Positions 53,104-64,000 of a DNA stretch of 64,000 nt are shown here, piece by piece (within the stretch, counting starts at the first letter, position 1; the number at the start of each line of letters is the position of its first letter). The stretch covers positions 1-64,000 of the forward strand of contig JACKBA010000013.1 of the NCBI GenBank assembly GCA_020634815.1, read 5' to 3'. The DNA comes from Caldilineaceae bacterium (GTDB lineage Bacteria; Chloroflexota; Anaerolineae; Caldilineales; Caldilineaceae). Under the pieces are notes generated by a model that saw only the letters and a program-made list of their open reading frames with translations, did not search any database and was not told where the DNA came from. Both the position numbers and the translations under genes were made by a program.

Positions 53104-53460
53104 GTGAACGATGCACCGGAGATGGCGCCCTACGCACGCCACGTTATGATTTGTACGGGAGCTTATTGCGACCCTTTGAGACAGGCAGACCGCCTCTATC
53201 ACCGGCTCAGCCACTACCTGGGCGAACTCGGGGCCTATGACAATCCGGTACGTGTCAAACGTGGAACCACGCCCTGCCTCGGCGTCTGCTACGGCGGGCC
53301 GCTGCTCGTGGTCTACCCCGACGGCATCTGGTACCACAGCGTCGACGATGCCCTGCTGCGCCGTATCGTCGAGGAACACCTGGGCAACAACCGGCCGGTG
53401 GAGGAGTACATCTTTCACAGGCTGGACGGCGCCCCGCAGCCGGAAGTGATCGAGACGTAG
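53104..53460 (+). CDS. Thioredoxin-like [2Fe-2S] ferredoxin
   Basis: A 118-residue cytoplasmic electron carrier. Four cysteines at 17, 22, 58 and 62 form a Cx4C ... Cx3C set (CTGAYC and CLGVC) as in thioredoxin-fold [2Fe-2S] ferredoxins. The fold continues with [17 protein letters not shown] and a C-terminal helix. It may serve a cobalamin-type or other reductive enzyme; no partner is visible. GTG at 53104 is chosen because AGGAG lies upstream at good spacing; a GTG at 53041 would start inside the octamer repeat cluster and is rejected. Confidence 0.82.
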   Translation: MNDAPEMAPYARHVMICTGAYCDPLRQADRLYHRLSHYLGELGAYDNPVRVKRGTTPCLGVCYGGPLLVVYPDGIWYHSVDDALLRRIVEEHLGNNRPVEEYIFHRLDGAPQPEVIET

Positions 53461-53467
53461 CAGAGAC

Positions 53468-54292
53468 TCAACCGGACCGGCGCAGAGATTGTGCCGCTTC
53501 GAGCGCGCGGCCGATTGCCGCAGCTATGTCCGCGGGCAATCGCTCGGCACCATCGCGCACCAGCAGCAGCAGGAACTCGATGTTGCCGGCAGGGCCGGGC
53601 GCCGGCGAGACAGTGACGGCACTGGTCGCCAGCCCCAGTTCCTGCGCGCGTTCCACGGTCTCCTCCAGCACGCGGCGGTGCGTGCGCTCGTCACGCACTA
53701 CGCCACCTTTGCCCACATGTTCGGCGCCGGCTTCGAACTGCGGCTTGACCAGGGCGATAATCCGTCCCTCCGGCTTGAGCAGGCGCAGCGCAGCCGGCAA
53801 CACCAGCGCCAGGCTGATAAAGCTGGCATCGATGACGGCGAGATCCACGAGAGCGCCGTCGGGCAATGCTTCCAGGTGACGGACATTCGTGCGGTCCAGA
53901 ATGATGACGCGCGGGTCGGTTTGCAGCTTCCACGCAAGCTGGCCGTAGCCCACGTCGATGGCGTAGACGCGCGCCGCGCCGTGCTGGAGCAGGCAGTCGG
54001 TGAAGCCGCCCGTGCTGGCGCCGATATCCGCGGCCACGAGTCCCGACACGTCGATGGCAAAGTCGCGCAGTGCGGCCTCCAGCTTCAACCCGCCCCGGCT
54101 GACGTAGGGCAGCGCCGCGCGTACCGCGATCGCGGCATCGACCGGCACGCTCTTGCCCGGTTTGTCGTGGCGCACGCCATCCACCGACACCTCGCCGGCC
54201 ATGATCAGGCGCTGGGCCTGCTGGCGGCTCTCCGCCAGCCCGCGCTGCACGAGGAGCAGGTCGAGCCGCTCTTTTTTCGCCGCCGCGCTCAT
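53468..54292 (-). CDS. tlyA: TlyA family rRNA 2'-O-methyltransferase
   Basis: A 274-residue enzyme with an N-terminal S4 RNA-binding domain ([20 protein letters not shown]) and an FtsJ-like SAM fold with [20 protein letters not shown]. It has KLEAALRDF, an acidic Asp in [11 protein letters not shown] and a Lys in [10 protein letters not shown], the K-D-K-E type tetrad of this family. It methylates cytidine 2'-OH groups in 16S and 23S rRNA in actinobacteria; the rRNA target is not tested here. It faces away from the next gene, sharing a 101-base divergent region. Confidence 0.9.
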   Translation of the reverse strand: MSAAAKKERLDLLLVQRGLAESRQQAQRLIMAGEVSVDGVRHDKPGKSVPVDAAIAVRAALPYVSRGGLKLEAALRDFAIDVSGLVAADIGASTGGFTDCLLQHGAARVYAIDVGYGQLAWKLQTDPRVIILDRTNVRHLEALPDGALVDLAVIDASFISLALVLPAALRLLKPEGRIIALVKPQFEAGAEHVGKGGVVRDERTHRRVLEETVERAQELGLATSAVTVSPAPGPAGNIEFLLLLVRDGAERLPADIAAAIGRALEAAQSLRRSG

Positions 54293-54393
54293 CTTGTCGA
54301 GTCCCTGAACATGTGCAATTTCACCAATTGCCCCGCATCCGGTACCATTGCGGGACGCGCCTGCTGGCGCGCTGTAATACCGAGGATTTGATT

Positions 54394-55311
54394 ATGTCGT
54401 CTACTTCCGCACAGGCCACTGTCGCCGTGCCGCGCAACAACTTCATCGGGCTGATCAAGACCATGCGGCTTCGCCAGTGGGTGAAGAATGTCATCGTCTA
54501 TGCGGCGCTGGTTTTTGACGGCAAACTCTTTGATCCCGAGCTATTCCTCAAGACGACGGGCATCTTTCTCGCCTTCTGCCTGCTGTCGAGCAGCGTCTAC
54601 ATTTTGAACGATCTTGTCGACATGGAGAAAGATCGGCAGCACCCGCGCAAACGGGCTCGCCCGCTGGCAAGCGGGCAGTTGGACCCACGCGTGGCGGCCG
54701 GGGCGGCCGCGGTCCTGGCGATCGTTGCGATTGCCGGCGCGTTTGCCCTCAGCTTCTGGGCAGGCGTCATCCTGCTCGTCTACCTGGCGCAAAATTTTGC
54801 CTACAGCTTCTGGCTCAAGAACATTGTCATCATCGACGTGATGGTCCTGGCCTTCGGGTTCTTGCTGCGCGTGATGGCTGGCGTGGCCGTGGTGCAGGTG
54901 GATAACTTCAGCCCATGGCTCTACGTTTGCGTGACGTTGCTCGCCCTCTTCCTGGGCTTCGGCAAGCGCCGCCAGGAGATTGTGCTGCTGGAGGAAGGCG
55001 CCGGCAACCATCGCTCGAGCCTGCTGGAGTACAATCTGCCGCTGCTCGACCAGATCATCGGCATGGTCGTGACGGCAACGCTCGTCGCGTACACCTTCTA
55101 CAGCTTTGATGCAACCACGGCGCTGGCCCACTCACGCATGCTGTTGACCGTGCCCTTCGTCTTCTACTTCCTGACCCGCTACCTATACCTCGTGCACGTA
55201 AAGCACCTGGGCGGCGCTCCGGACGAACTCCTGCTCGAAGATCGGCCGCTGCTCATCAACAGCGTGTTGTGGGCGGTGTCGGTGGTGTTGTTGATCTATG
55301 TGTGGAAGTGA
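54394..55311 (+). CDS. Decaprenyl-phosphate phosphoribosyltransferase-like UbiA family enzyme
   Basis: A 305-residue membrane enzyme with about nine helices. [19 protein letters not shown] (residues 72-90) is the NDxxDxxxD metal site of UbiA-family enzymes with the RPxASG extension found in the DPPR synthase group (Rv3806c type). A second acidic motif is not obvious in the typical place, though [11 protein letters not shown] is conserved in DPPR synthases. The enzyme would attach phosphoribose to a polyprenyl phosphate, a precursor of lipid-linked arabinose. The DprE1/DprE2 epimerases are not in the window. ATG at 54394 has GAGG eight bases upstream. It converges on the PHP gene. Confidence 0.82.
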   Translation: MSSTSAQATVAVPRNNFIGLIKTMRLRQWVKNVIVYAALVFDGKLFDPELFLKTTGIFLAFCLLSSSVYILNDLVDMEKDRQHPRKRARPLASGQLDPRVAAGAAAVLAIVAIAGAFALSFWAGVILLVYLAQNFAYSFWLKNIVIIDVMVLAFGFLLRVMAGVAVVQVDNFSPWLYVCVTLLALFLGFGKRRQEIVLLEEGAGNHRSSLLEYNLPLLDQIIGMVVTATLVAYTFYSFDATTALAHSRMLLTVPFVFYFLTRYLYLVHVKHLGGAPDELLLEDRPLLINSVLWAVSVVLLIYVWK

Positions 55312-55316
55312 GGAAG

Positions 55317-55363
55317 ATGACAAGATGAGGGGATGACAAGATGAGGGCGGTGACAGGATGAAG
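55317..55363. repeat. Octamer tandem repeats
   Basis: Imperfect octamers: ATGACAAG, ATGAGGGG, ATGACAAG, ATGAGGGC and degenerate continuations. They directly follow the stop of the phosphoribosyltransferase gene. The reverse-complement version lies at 55423-55464. Confidence 0.75.
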
Positions 55364-55381
55364 GAGTGGACCGCCCGTTGG

Positions 55382-55415
55382 CAATTGACCATTGACCGTT
55401 GACAATTGACCATTG
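55382..55415. repeat. Heptamer tandem repeats
   Basis: About four tandem heptamers of TTGACC/TTGACA type (TTGACCA, TTGACCG, TTGACAA, TTGACCA). This resembles the short tandem repeats common in intergenic DNA of many multicellular or filamentous bacteria. Confidence 0.7.
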
Positions 55416-55422
55416 CTCTTCC

Positions 55423-55464
55423 ACCCCCTCATCATGTCACCTTGTCATCCCCTCACCCCCTCAT
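55423..55464. repeat. Inverted copy of the octamer repeats
   Basis: Reverse-complement copy of the cluster at 55317-55363. With it, a long imperfect hairpin could form between two convergent genes and serve as a bidirectional terminator. Confidence 0.68.
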
Positions 55465-57359
55465 TACTCTTCCTGTACGAACTGCGACCATTCCCCTTCC
55501 ATGCCGTCGTCGGTGACGCCATAGAAGACGCGCACGTTTTCGCCCTCGCGCAGCGCCAGGTCGTAGCGCGGCTTGCCGGCGCGCCGTTCGACGCGGATGA
55601 AGCCCGTGTGGTTGCGCCACTGGATCTTGGCCGGATCGACGGGGTTGTCCTCGTACTGCTGGATGGCGTAGCTCCACAGCTTACGCGCACCCTTGCGGGT
55701 CACGTTCTTGATGACATGCCCGTTGCGCATATCGCGGATCGTGTAGAAACGCTGGCCGTTACGCTCTTCGCCGTCCACAATCTCGACCCCGATCTGCGGA
55801 AGGTAGAAGGTGGCATCGTTGGCCGGCAGCGTCGGCGCGGCGCCCTCGACAACGGCCGGCGCGGCCGGGGCTTGTGCAGCCTTGCCGTTGTTGCGCCCGG
55901 AACCACCCCTGCGCCCACGTCGCCCGCTCTTTTCCTCGCTCTTCTCTGCCGGCTTGGACTCCACCGCCTCGGCGCTCTTCTCGGCAGCGGGCGGTGCAGC
56001 GGCAACCTCGTCGGACTCCGCCTCAAAGCCCAGCGCCTCGCGCACCAATGCCACGATCTCATCGCGCACCGCCAGGCTGGTCTCCGCCTCGTCGCGCACG
56101 TAGAACTTGTGGTCGTCCAGGGCGTAGGGCATATCGATCCCCTTCGGCACGTGGACGCGCAGCACCTTGGCCGCCTGGCTCTGGATCAGGTCGATCTTCA
56201 GCTCGATTTGCGGCGTCAAGCGATCGCTGATGGCCTTGCGGATATCCTGCTCGACGGTTGACGGCGTCGTCAGGCCGCGCAGTTTGCCCTTGCCAGGCTT
56301 GGCGCCTACATAGGCGACGCCGCCCGCCGTGTTGGCAAAGGCACAGATGTCGGCCAGAATGGCGTCGAACTTGCCGCCGCGCACAGCCACCGACTCATGG
56401 AAACTCTGCACCAGCGTCGGTCCCTCGTCGCGCACGACATCGAGCGGGTCGAAGGGCTTGTCGGCGGGACGCGCCGGGCGCACGCGGTCGAACTGCTTGG
56501 AACGCAGCACGCTGACCAGCGCGTCGTAGGTCGGTTCGTCGAGCAAAAGTTCGGTTGCGCGATCGCCGATGCCCAGCCGCTTGGGATTCTTAAGATCCAT
56601 CGTCAGGCGATGGGCGTCGCTGCCTTGCAGGCAGTGCATGCGCCGCGGGTATTCGGCCTTGCTGCCGTTGAAGAAGCGCGCCGTCGAGCGCCCCGACCGG
56701 TCGAGGTCGGTCACTTCCATGGCATCCAGGTTCGGATCCTGCGTGTAGGCGATCTTGGTCTGGCCGCCGAAGGGGAAATTGCGCATGGCTACGCCGTGCG
56801 TGCTGTTGGCATGCGCGGCAATCACCAGCCCACCCGCCTCGCGAATCATGCGGTAGGCTGACAACACATCGGTTGTGGCGCCGGTTTCGGTGCTGCCTTC
56901 GTCGAGCTTGGCCGCGGGCACTTTCATGGAGAGCAAAATGTGCTCGAGCTGGCGCACCGACGTTTCGGGCGGGAAAATGGCCAGGATGTGGAACCCAAAG
57001 GTAGCGGTAAACTCAAATCCGGGAAAAACGACTACCTGGTTTCCCAGTTCGCGCCACTCGTTCAAACGCTGCTGCTCATCCGGGTTGAGGCGACCCTGCA
57101 ACTCTAGTTGGGTCAGCCAGTCCAGTTCCCGGCGGATGGCGCCAACACCGGCCACCGTGTTGTGGTCGGTAACGGCCACAATGTCCAGGCCCTGGTCGAC
57201 CACCTTGCGCAGCCACTCCAAATAGGTGACGCCGGGCTCTTCATAGTCCCGCGACGCCGGCGTGTGCAGGTGAAGATCGGCCTTGTACCACTTGCGTTGC
57301 GGTTTGCCGCCCTGCGCAGCCTGCGGACTGCTCGTATTCGATTTTTTCTTGCGACTCAC
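55464..57359 (-). CDS. PHP-domain protein with AlbA/Schlafen-like domain
   Basis: A 631-residue cytoplasmic protein with four parts. Residues 20-280 form a PHP phosphoesterase domain with [27 protein letters not shown] and QGSDAHRLT, so the metal-binding His/Asp set looks complete. Residues about 315-470 match the AlbA_2/Schlafen-like domain ([20 protein letters not shown], then [14 protein letters not shown]), a nucleic-acid or ATP-binding-like fold. A Lys/Arg/Glu/Ala-rich disordered linker follows (475-530). The last 100 residues form an unrecognised domain. GTG at 57359 has GGGAGG 12 bases upstream. A role in DNA repair or defence is possible but unproven. Confidence 0.75.
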   Translation of the reverse strand: MSRKKKSNTSSPQAAQGGKPQRKWYKADLHLHTPASRDYEEPGVTYLEWLRKVVDQGLDIVAVTDHNTVAGVGAIRRELDWLTQLELQGRLNPDEQQRLNEWRELGNQVVVFPGFEFTATFGFHILAIFPPETSVRQLEHILLSMKVPAAKLDEGSTETGATTDVLSAYRMIREAGGLVIAAHANSTHGVAMRNFPFGGQTKIAYTQDPNLDAMEVTDLDRSGRSTARFFNGSKAEYPRRMHCLQGSDAHRLTMDLKNPKRLGIGDRATELLLDEPTYDALVSVLRSKQFDRVRPARPADKPFDPLDVVRDEGPTLVQSFHESVAVRGGKFDAILADICAFANTAGGVAYVGAKPGKGKLRGLTTPSTVEQDIRKAISDRLTPQIELKIDLIQSQAAKVLRVHVPKGIDMPYALDDHKFYVRDEAETSLAVRDEIVALVREALGFEAESDEVAAAPPAAEKSAEAVESKPAEKSEEKSGRRGRRGGSGRNNGKAAQAPAAPAVVEGAAPTLPANDATFYLPQIGVEIVDGEERNGQRFYTIRDMRNGHVIKNVTRKGARKLWSYAIQQYEDNPVDPAKIQWRNHTGFIRVERRAGKPRYDLALREGENVRVFYGVTDDGMEGEWSQFVQEE

Positions 57360-57511
57360 AGAATTCTATAACCTCCCGTGTGCGTCATGGACGCCGAACG
57401 GATTGAATACATACCGGGAGAAGCGAACCTTCTCTCTGGCACATTTTTAACATAACAGTTTGCGCCTGTCTAATCTGCCGTACACTGGAATGTCGCAGGC
57501 GCCTATACAAG

Positions 57512-57542
57512 CTGTGCCCGGCGATTATCTCACCGGGCACAG
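57512..57542 (-). terminator. Terminator after lon
   Basis: A perfect ten-base stem CTGTGCCCGG and its complement with an 11-base loop, 38 bases past the lon stop. It is followed on the minus strand by CTTGTATAG, a weak T-tract. Confidence 0.62.
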
Positions 57543-57580
57543 TCGACAATCATCTCGTTTGTGATCTCCGGCAGGCGCGA

Positions 57581-60178
<2,598 letters not shown>

Positions 60179-60538
60179 GCCATCTGGCCTATTGATATCG
60201 TGTATACTATACGGAGACGGAAAGCACCGTTGCTGCGTTCCGTCACCCGCGCCAAAACAGGTTTGGCTGGTTGGCAATCAGTTCATTCTATCATAGGTAA
60301 ACACAAGTCCCGTCACCTGTTCTGTAACGATACGCATTCTTTTCGCCCGCTGCGGCAGATTCTAATGAAACGCGAACGCATATTTTGACAAGCGGGCGAC
60401 AAGAGGGTACACGTACAGGCACGCCAGCCGTCATCAATTCGGCTGCCGGCGGCGCCGGCAGGCGATTGTCCGATTCATCACCCTTTCGCGCGCAGGAGGC
60501 AGTGTCGCCTGCATGCGGCCAGCAGAGAGGAAAAACTG
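60179..60538. other. Divergent intergenic region between lon and cyclohydrolase genes
   Basis: 360 bases without a gene. On the plus strand it holds the promoter candidate at 60385-60413. On the minus strand, TATAGT at about 60206-60211 could be a lon -10, but no -35 lies 17 bases before it. An eight-base inverted repeat (60343-60350 and 60391-60398) has a 40-base loop and may be chance. Confidence 0.4.
60385..60413 (+). promoter_or_regulatory. Candidate promoter for the folate genes
   Basis: TTGACA, 17 bases, TACACG: a perfect -35 with a poor -10. It would give a leader of about 120 bases before the GTG at 60539. Confidence 0.4.
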
Positions 60539-61177
60539 GTGCAAACAGCTCAACGTACCACAGCCGAATTTATCGAGGCGCTGGCTTCCGGCCAACCCAC
60601 ACCGGGTGGCGGCGGCGCCGCCGCGCTGACGGGCAGCCAGGCCGCTGCCCTGGTCAGCATGGTGATCAACTTCACGGTCGGCAAGAAGAAATATGCCGAC
60701 GTTGAAGAAGAGATGCGCGGCTATCTGGCGCAAAGCGAGGCGCTGCGCGTGGCGCTGCTGGCAGCCGTCGACGATGACGCCGCCGCCTTTGACGCCGTGG
60801 CTGCTACCTACGGCATGCCCAAGGAGACGGATGTGGAGAAGGCCGCCCGCACCGCTGCGCTGCAAGCCGCGCTCAAGCATGCGGCTGCCGTGCCCTTCGA
60901 CGTGGCCGAGAAGTGCCTGGCGATCATCAAGCTCACCGCGCCGGTGGGCGCCAAGGGCAACAGCAACGTCGTCAGCGACGCGGCCACCGCGCTCTACCTG
61001 GCCTTCGCCGCGCTGAAGAGCGCCCTGGTCAACGTCAACATCAACCTAAAATTCATCAAGGATGAGCAGTTCGTCGGCGAGTGGGCGGCCAAGGTCGGAA
61101 ACCTGCTCGCCGAGACCGAGGCCGGCTATGCCACGGCCAAGCGGGCCATCGAGGCGGCACTGGAGGTCGCGCTATGA
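60539..61177 (+). CDS. Methenyl-THF cyclohydrolase / formiminotransferase-cyclodeaminase family (FchA-like)
   Basis: A 212-residue all-helical cytoplasmic enzyme of the FTCD_C family. It has [20 protein letters not shown], the family's glycine-rich substrate loop near residues 20-40, and [20 protein letters not shown] near the end. Stand-alone members act as methenyl-tetrahydrofolate cyclohydrolase (FchA) or formimino-THF cyclodeaminase. No formiminotransferase domain is present. GTG at 60539 has GAGAGG about eight bases upstream. It overlaps the FolD-like gene by four bases (ATGA), so the two products are probably made together and act in sequence. Confidence 0.84.
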   Translation: MQTAQRTTAEFIEALASGQPTPGGGGAAALTGSQAAALVSMVINFTVGKKKYADVEEEMRGYLAQSEALRVALLAAVDDDAAAFDAVAATYGMPKETDVEKAARTAALQAALKHAAAVPFDVAEKCLAIIKLTAPVGAKGNSNVVSDAATALYLAFAALKSALVNVNINLKFIKDEQFVGEWAAKVGNLLAETEAGYATAKRAIEAALEVAL

Positions 61178-62031
61178 GTGCCGAAATACTCGACGGCCGC
61201 GCGCTGGCCAAGGAAATCCGCGCAACGCTCAAAAATGATGTTGCCGCCCTGCGCGCCCGCGCCGGCATCAGCCCGACGCTGGCCGTCCTGCGCATCGGCG
61301 ACGACGACGCCAGCGCCGGCTACGCGCGCGCCATCCAAAAGACATGCGACGGCGTCGGCGTCGACTTCCGCGAGGTCGACATGCCCTTCGCCGCCCAGCA
61401 GGGCGAAGTCGAAGAAGTGCTGAACGAGCTGAACACCGCGCCCGAGGTGCACGGCATCATGATCCTGGAGCCGGTGCCGGATCACATCAGCCACGCCGCG
61501 CTCATCGACATGCTCAACCCGGCCAAGGACGTGGACGGCGTGCACCCCATCAACGCCGGGCGCCTGCAAGCGGACCGCCCGCCCTACTTCGTGCCGGCCA
61601 CACCCGCCGGCGGCATCCGCCTGCTGGAAAAAGCCGGCGTCGCCTTCAAGGGCAAGGAAGCGGTCATCGTCGGGCGCAGCGACATCGTGGGCAAGCCCAT
61701 GGCCATGCTGCTGCTCCACCGCCACTGCACCGTCACCCTCTGCCACAGCCGCACGGTCGATCTGCCCGCAGTCTGCCGCCGCGCCGACATCCTCTGCCTG
61801 GCCATCGGCCGCGCCGAAATGGTCAAGCCCGACTGGGTCAAGCCCGGCGCGATCGTCGTCGATTTCGGCACGACCTACACCGACGACGGCCTCAAGGGCG
61901 ACTGCGACCAGGCGGGCGTGGCCGAGGTGGCGGGCATGTTGACGCCCGTCCCCGGCGGCACCGGCCCGGTGACCAACGTCATGCTCATGGAAAACCTGCT
62001 GCGCGCCGCCGAGCGGGCGGCCAGCGCCTGA
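61174..62031 (+). CDS. folD: FolD-like methylene-THF dehydrogenase with altered cyclohydrolase site
   Basis: A 285-residue cytoplasmic enzyme of one-carbon metabolism, full length for FolD. It keeps Tyr50, Asp121 in KDVDGVHP, the dinucleotide loop [16 protein letters not shown] and [11 protein letters not shown]. The residue at the catalytic Lys54 of E. coli FolD is Ile (YARAIQK) and Gln98 is Leu (GIMILEPVP); both positions have the same number as in E. coli, so the alignment needs no gap. Cyclohydrolase activity is therefore probably lost while NAD(P)-linked dehydrogenase activity may remain. The ATG at 61174 overlaps the stop of the cyclohydrolase-like gene. Confidence 0.92.
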   Translation: MSAEILDGRALAKEIRATLKNDVAALRARAGISPTLAVLRIGDDDASAGYARAIQKTCDGVGVDFREVDMPFAAQQGEVEEVLNELNTAPEVHGIMILEPVPDHISHAALIDMLNPAKDVDGVHPINAGRLQADRPPYFVPATPAGGIRLLEKAGVAFKGKEAVIVGRSDIVGKPMAMLLLHRHCTVTLCHSRTVDLPAVCRRADILCLAIGRAEMVKPDWVKPGAIVVDFGTTYTDDGLKGDCDQAGVAEVAGMLTPVPGGTGPVTNVMLMENLLRAAERAASA

Positions 62032-62074
62032 CCCTGTCGCTCGGTAAATGGGCCCATGGTGGGTGTGCCACAGA

Positions 62075-62105
62075 GAAACCGAGTTTCTTGGAGAAACTCG
62101 GTTTC
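62075..62105. repeat. Perfect 13-base inverted repeat (AAACTCGGTTTC family)
   Basis: Arms GAAACCGAGTTTC (62075-62087) and its complement (62093-62105) with loop TTGGA, just downstream of folD. It resembles dispersed palindromic elements and may also act as a terminator. Confidence 0.72.
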
Positions 62106-62131
62106 TTCAAGCAGCTAACCTCACAAAACAG

Positions 62132-62173
62132 GGTGACAGGCTCTCCGGCTTCCCCAACGGAGAGCCTGCCACC
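62132..62173 (+). terminator. Hairpin between folD and the next gene
   Basis: An 11-base perfect stem (62137-62147 with 62158-62168), extended by four pairs after one mismatch, with a ten-base loop. No T-run follows. It lies 18 bases before the start of the last gene and could stop readthrough from folD. Confidence 0.5.
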
Positions 62174-62193
62174 TTCCCAATGACGCACGCATG

Positions 62194-64000
62194 ATGACCG
62201 AACCTGTAACGACCGCGGCCGCGCCGCCCCGTGACGCCCGCGCGGCGACGTCCGGCTTCCGCGCGGCGCAGGAACACCTGCTCGCTCTGGCCGTCTACCT
62301 TCTCGCAACCGTCGTCTTCACCTGGCCGCTGGCGCTCAACCTGACGACTGCCATTCCCGGCGACGGCTTCGACGGCTGGCAGAATTACTGGAATCAGTGG
62401 TGGATCAAACAGGTGCTGGTGGACCGTCTGGCCAACCCGCTCTACACCGACGCCATCTACCACCCCACCGGCGTCACCCTCTACTTCCAGACGCTCAATC
62501 CCTTCAACGGCATCACGACGCTGCCGGTGCAGATCGCCTTTGGACTGATCGCGGCCTACAACGCCGTGGTTTTCCTGAGCTGGGTGCTGGCAGGCTATGG
62601 CATGTTCCTGCTCGCACGCTGGGTGATGGGCACCGCCGCCATCGGCCCGCGCCTGCCGATTGGCGACACGCGCGCCGGCTACGTGGCGGCCATCGTGGCC
62701 GGGCTGGTCTACACGCTGGCGCCCTTTCACATGGCACACCTCCTCGGCCACATGCAGGTGATGAGCCTGCAATGGCTGCCCTTCTATGTGCTCGCGCTGC
62801 TGCACGCCCTGCACGCCGCGCGCAACGGCCGGCCCTGGCTGCGCCGCGCGCTGTGGGCCGCGCTCTTCCTCATCTTCACCGGCCTGTGCGACTGGTATTT
62901 CGTGCTCTATCTCTTCCTTTTCACCGGCGTGACGATCTTGTGGATGTGGCTGGCCGCGCCGGGACGCCCAACGCTGCGCGGGCTGGTGCGGATCGTGGCG
63001 CCGGCGGCGGTGGCGGGCGGTGTCTTCGCCGTGGCGCTCAGCTTCTGGCTCGTGCCCATGGTCGTGGAGGCGCTGCACTTCCGCTTCATGGTGCGCCCCT
63101 CGGCCGACCTCTACATCCTCAGCGCCAGCGTCATGGATTTCCTGGTGCCCAACCGCCTGCACACGCTCTTCCGCCCGGAGAGCTTCACCTGGATCGGCAA
63201 CCAGATCGCACCGGTGAGCGAACGCACGATCTCGATCGGTTATGTCGTTTTGGGGCTGGCCATCGCCGCGTTCGTGCTGGCGCGGCGCAAGGCCTCCTTC
63301 TGGTGGGTGATGGCGATCTTCTTCTTCGTGCTGGCGCTCGGCCCGCAGTGGCACTTCGGCAACATCACCATGGACGACATCCCGGCGGCCGCGCTGCAAG
63401 GTCAGGAAATGACAAGCTGGACGCCGTACGGGCTGCTCAACAAGCTGGTGCCCTTCATGCGCGTCAGCCGCAGCGTCAGCCGCTTTGCGCTCATGGTCCA
63501 GTTCAGCATGGCCGTGCTGGCCGGCATGGGCTTCTGGCTCCTCATAGAACGTCTGCGCCGGCGCTCGGCCGCCGAGACCGAGATTGGCTCGATAGAAGAG
63601 CAAACCACCAAGACACAAAGTACACCAAGCGGCACAAAGAATCCTCCGGCGGCATCTAGCGCGGATACCCTTCGTGCCCCTTCGCGCTCTCAGCGTCGTC
63701 GTAGTGGGTCTGTGCTCGCCGGCGCCGCGTTGATCGGCCTGCTGCTCTTCGAGTACTGGGTGGCGCCCTACCCGCTCAGCCCGCCCGACACGCCGGCGTA
63801 CTACGCCACGCTCGCCGCCGACCCCGACCCGCGCGCCGTGCTCAATTTGCCCATGAACTACGACCGCCCCGGCTACCTGCTCTACCAGACCGTCCATGGC
63901 AAGCCGCTCACCGTCGCCTACATCAGCCGCGACGACCCGCGCACGCTCACCGAACGCGTGCCGGTGCTCCAGCACTTCCGCCACCTGGGACCGGACATCA
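62194..64000 (+). CDS. GT-C/YfhO-like membrane protein, 3' end missing
   Basis: The frame is open from ATG 62194 (or 62191) to the end of the window, more than 600 residues, with no stop. Translation gives a polytopic membrane protein: after helix 1 the outer loop reads [19 protein letters not shown], then [15 protein letters not shown], typical of a GT-C-like family common in Chloroflexota and Cyanobacteria. About ten helices follow to residue 460. A low-complexity loop (about 465-505) is encoded by a dispersed-repeat-like sequence, then one more helix and a soluble part begin. No ribosome site is clear. The protein likely handles lipid-linked sugars; its substrate is unknown. Confidence 0.78.
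   Translation, partial: MTEPVTTAAAPPRDARAATSGFRAAQEHLLALAVYLLATVVFTWPLALNLTTAIPGDGFDGWQNYWNQWWIKQVLVDRLANPLYTDAIYHPTGVTLYFQTLNPFNGITTLPVQIAFGLIAAYNAVVFLSWVLAGYGMFLLARWVMGTAAIGPRLPIGDTRAGYVAAIVAGLVYTLAPFHMAHLLGHMQVMSLQWLPFYVLALLHALHAARNGRPWLRRALWAALFLIFTGLCDWYFVLYLFLFTGVTILWMWLAAPGRPTLRGLVRIVAPAAVAGGVFAVALSFWLVPMVVEALHFRFMVRPSADLYILSASVMDFLVPNRLHTLFRPESFTWIGNQIAPVSERTISIGYVVLGLAIAAFVLARRKASFWWVMAIFFFVLALGPQWHFGNITMDDIPAAALQGQEMTSWTPYGLLNKLVPFMRVSRSVSRFALMVQFSMAVLAGMGFWLLIERLRRRSAAETEIGSIEEQTTKTQSTPSGTKNPPAASSADTLRAPSRSQRRRSGSVLAGAALIGLLLFEYWVAPYPLSPPDTPAYYATLAADPDPRAVLNLPMNYDRPGYLLYQTVHGKPLTVAYISRDDPRTLTERVPVLQHFRHLGPDI
63601..63690 (+). repeat. Dispersed-repeat-like sequence inside a membrane protein gene
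   Basis: ACCACCAAGACACAAAGTAC, further ACCAAG/CACAAAG units and, after a gap, CTTCGTGCCCCTTCG. This matches the style of ACAAAG/CTTCGTG intergenic repeats seen in many bacterial genomes. It is read in frame, adding a Thr/Ser/Pro/Arg-rich loop between two helices. Confidence 0.55.

Noticed and set aside
54300..54393. A small RNA or tRNA between tlyA and the UbiA-like gene
   Set aside because: Only short GC-rich hairpins were present; no tRNA loop or anticodon arm could be assigned.
60179..60277. A 33-residue N-terminal extension of Lon
   Set aside because: It is unlike any Lon N-terminus and overlaps promoter-like DNA.
60343..60398. An eight-base inverted repeat as a heat-shock operator for lon
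   Set aside because: It does not match CIRCE and the loop is 40 bases; it may be chance.
62397..63659. A 420-residue plus-strand frame inside the last gene
   Set aside because: It is in a different frame from the membrane protein and is Arg/Ala/His rich without motifs.
62107..63984. A 625-residue open frame antisense to the last gene
   Set aside because: The plus frame from 62194 shows membrane helices and family motifs and runs through the whole region; the minus frame has low-complexity His/Arg/Glu sequence.

Overview
This is a high-GC, densely packed bacterial chromosome segment of about 43 genes. Almost everything between 3.2 and 52.8 kb lies on the minus strand, in long operons with 1-14 base overlaps. 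The gene content suggests a member of Chloroflexota, probably Anaerolineae or Caldilineae: several giant GT-C membrane proteins carry appended beta domains, secreted proteins end in a short FLPxxxR-like tail, a fasciclin protein has a sortase motif, and there is an ABC-type glycan exporter. This placement is inferred from gene content; no marker gene proves it. No rRNA, tRNA, CRISPR array, insertion sequence or phage gene was seen.

Layout. 1-3.2 kb (plus strand): a LonH/YcbZ-like protease cut by the left edge, then a UspA-family protein. 3.2-12.6 kb (minus): a four-gene operon of very large GT-C type membrane proteins. 12.6-24.5 kb (minus): a ten-gene operon of GT2, GT4 and GT2-GT4 fusion glycosyltransferases, a fifth GT-C protein, and small accessory genes (GNAT, PH-like, LysE-like, coiled coil). 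24.6-26.8 kb: a secreted beta-helix protein. 27.0-27.7 kb: one methyltransferase on the plus strand. 27.7-36.7 kb (minus): a Wzm/Wzt glycan ABC exporter with a methyltransferase and three glycosyltransferase proteins, one of them a 1069-residue multidomain protein with a WsaF-like part. 36.8-42.6 kb (minus): a GT4, a Vgb-like beta-propeller and two secreted TIM-barrel glycosidase-like proteins. 42.6-44.1 kb: a Wzx-type flippase. 44.2-49.7 kb (minus): a BMP-type nucleoside ABC transporter (lipoprotein, double ATPase, two permeases) and a small YdjM-like membrane protein. 50.1-52.8 kb: the fasciclin surface protein. 53.1-55.3 kb: a thioredoxin-like ferredoxin, TlyA and a decaprenyl-phosphate phosphoribosyltransferase-like UbiA enzyme, bounded by octamer-repeat clusters. 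55.5-60.2 kb: a PHP plus AlbA/Schlafen-type protein and the classical Lon protease. 60.5-62.0 kb (plus): a methenyl-THF cyclohydrolase-like gene overlapping a FolD-like gene. 62.2 kb to the end: another GT-C type membrane protein, cut by the right edge.

How it works together. From 3 to 44 kb the window reads as one surface-glycan locus. Cytoplasmic GT2/GT4 enzymes build glycans on a lipid carrier. Two export routes are present (Wzm/Wzt and a Wzx-like flippase). Lipid-linked-sugar GT-C enzymes would act outside the membrane, and secreted glycosidases and a beta-helix protein act at the surface. The WsaF-like domain and the carbohydrate-binding-type tail on Wzt fit export of a finished glycan such as an S-layer or cell-wall glycan; the product itself cannot be read from sequence.

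The most interesting points are: (1) a FolD homologue that has lost two of the three cyclohydrolase catalytic residues (Lys54 to Ile, Gln98 to Leu) and is translationally coupled to a separate cyclohydrolase-family gene; (2) a recurring beta module present about nine times in five consecutive GT-C proteins; (3) probable leaderless transcripts at 12589 and 44096; (4) a dispersed repeat read in frame inside the last gene.
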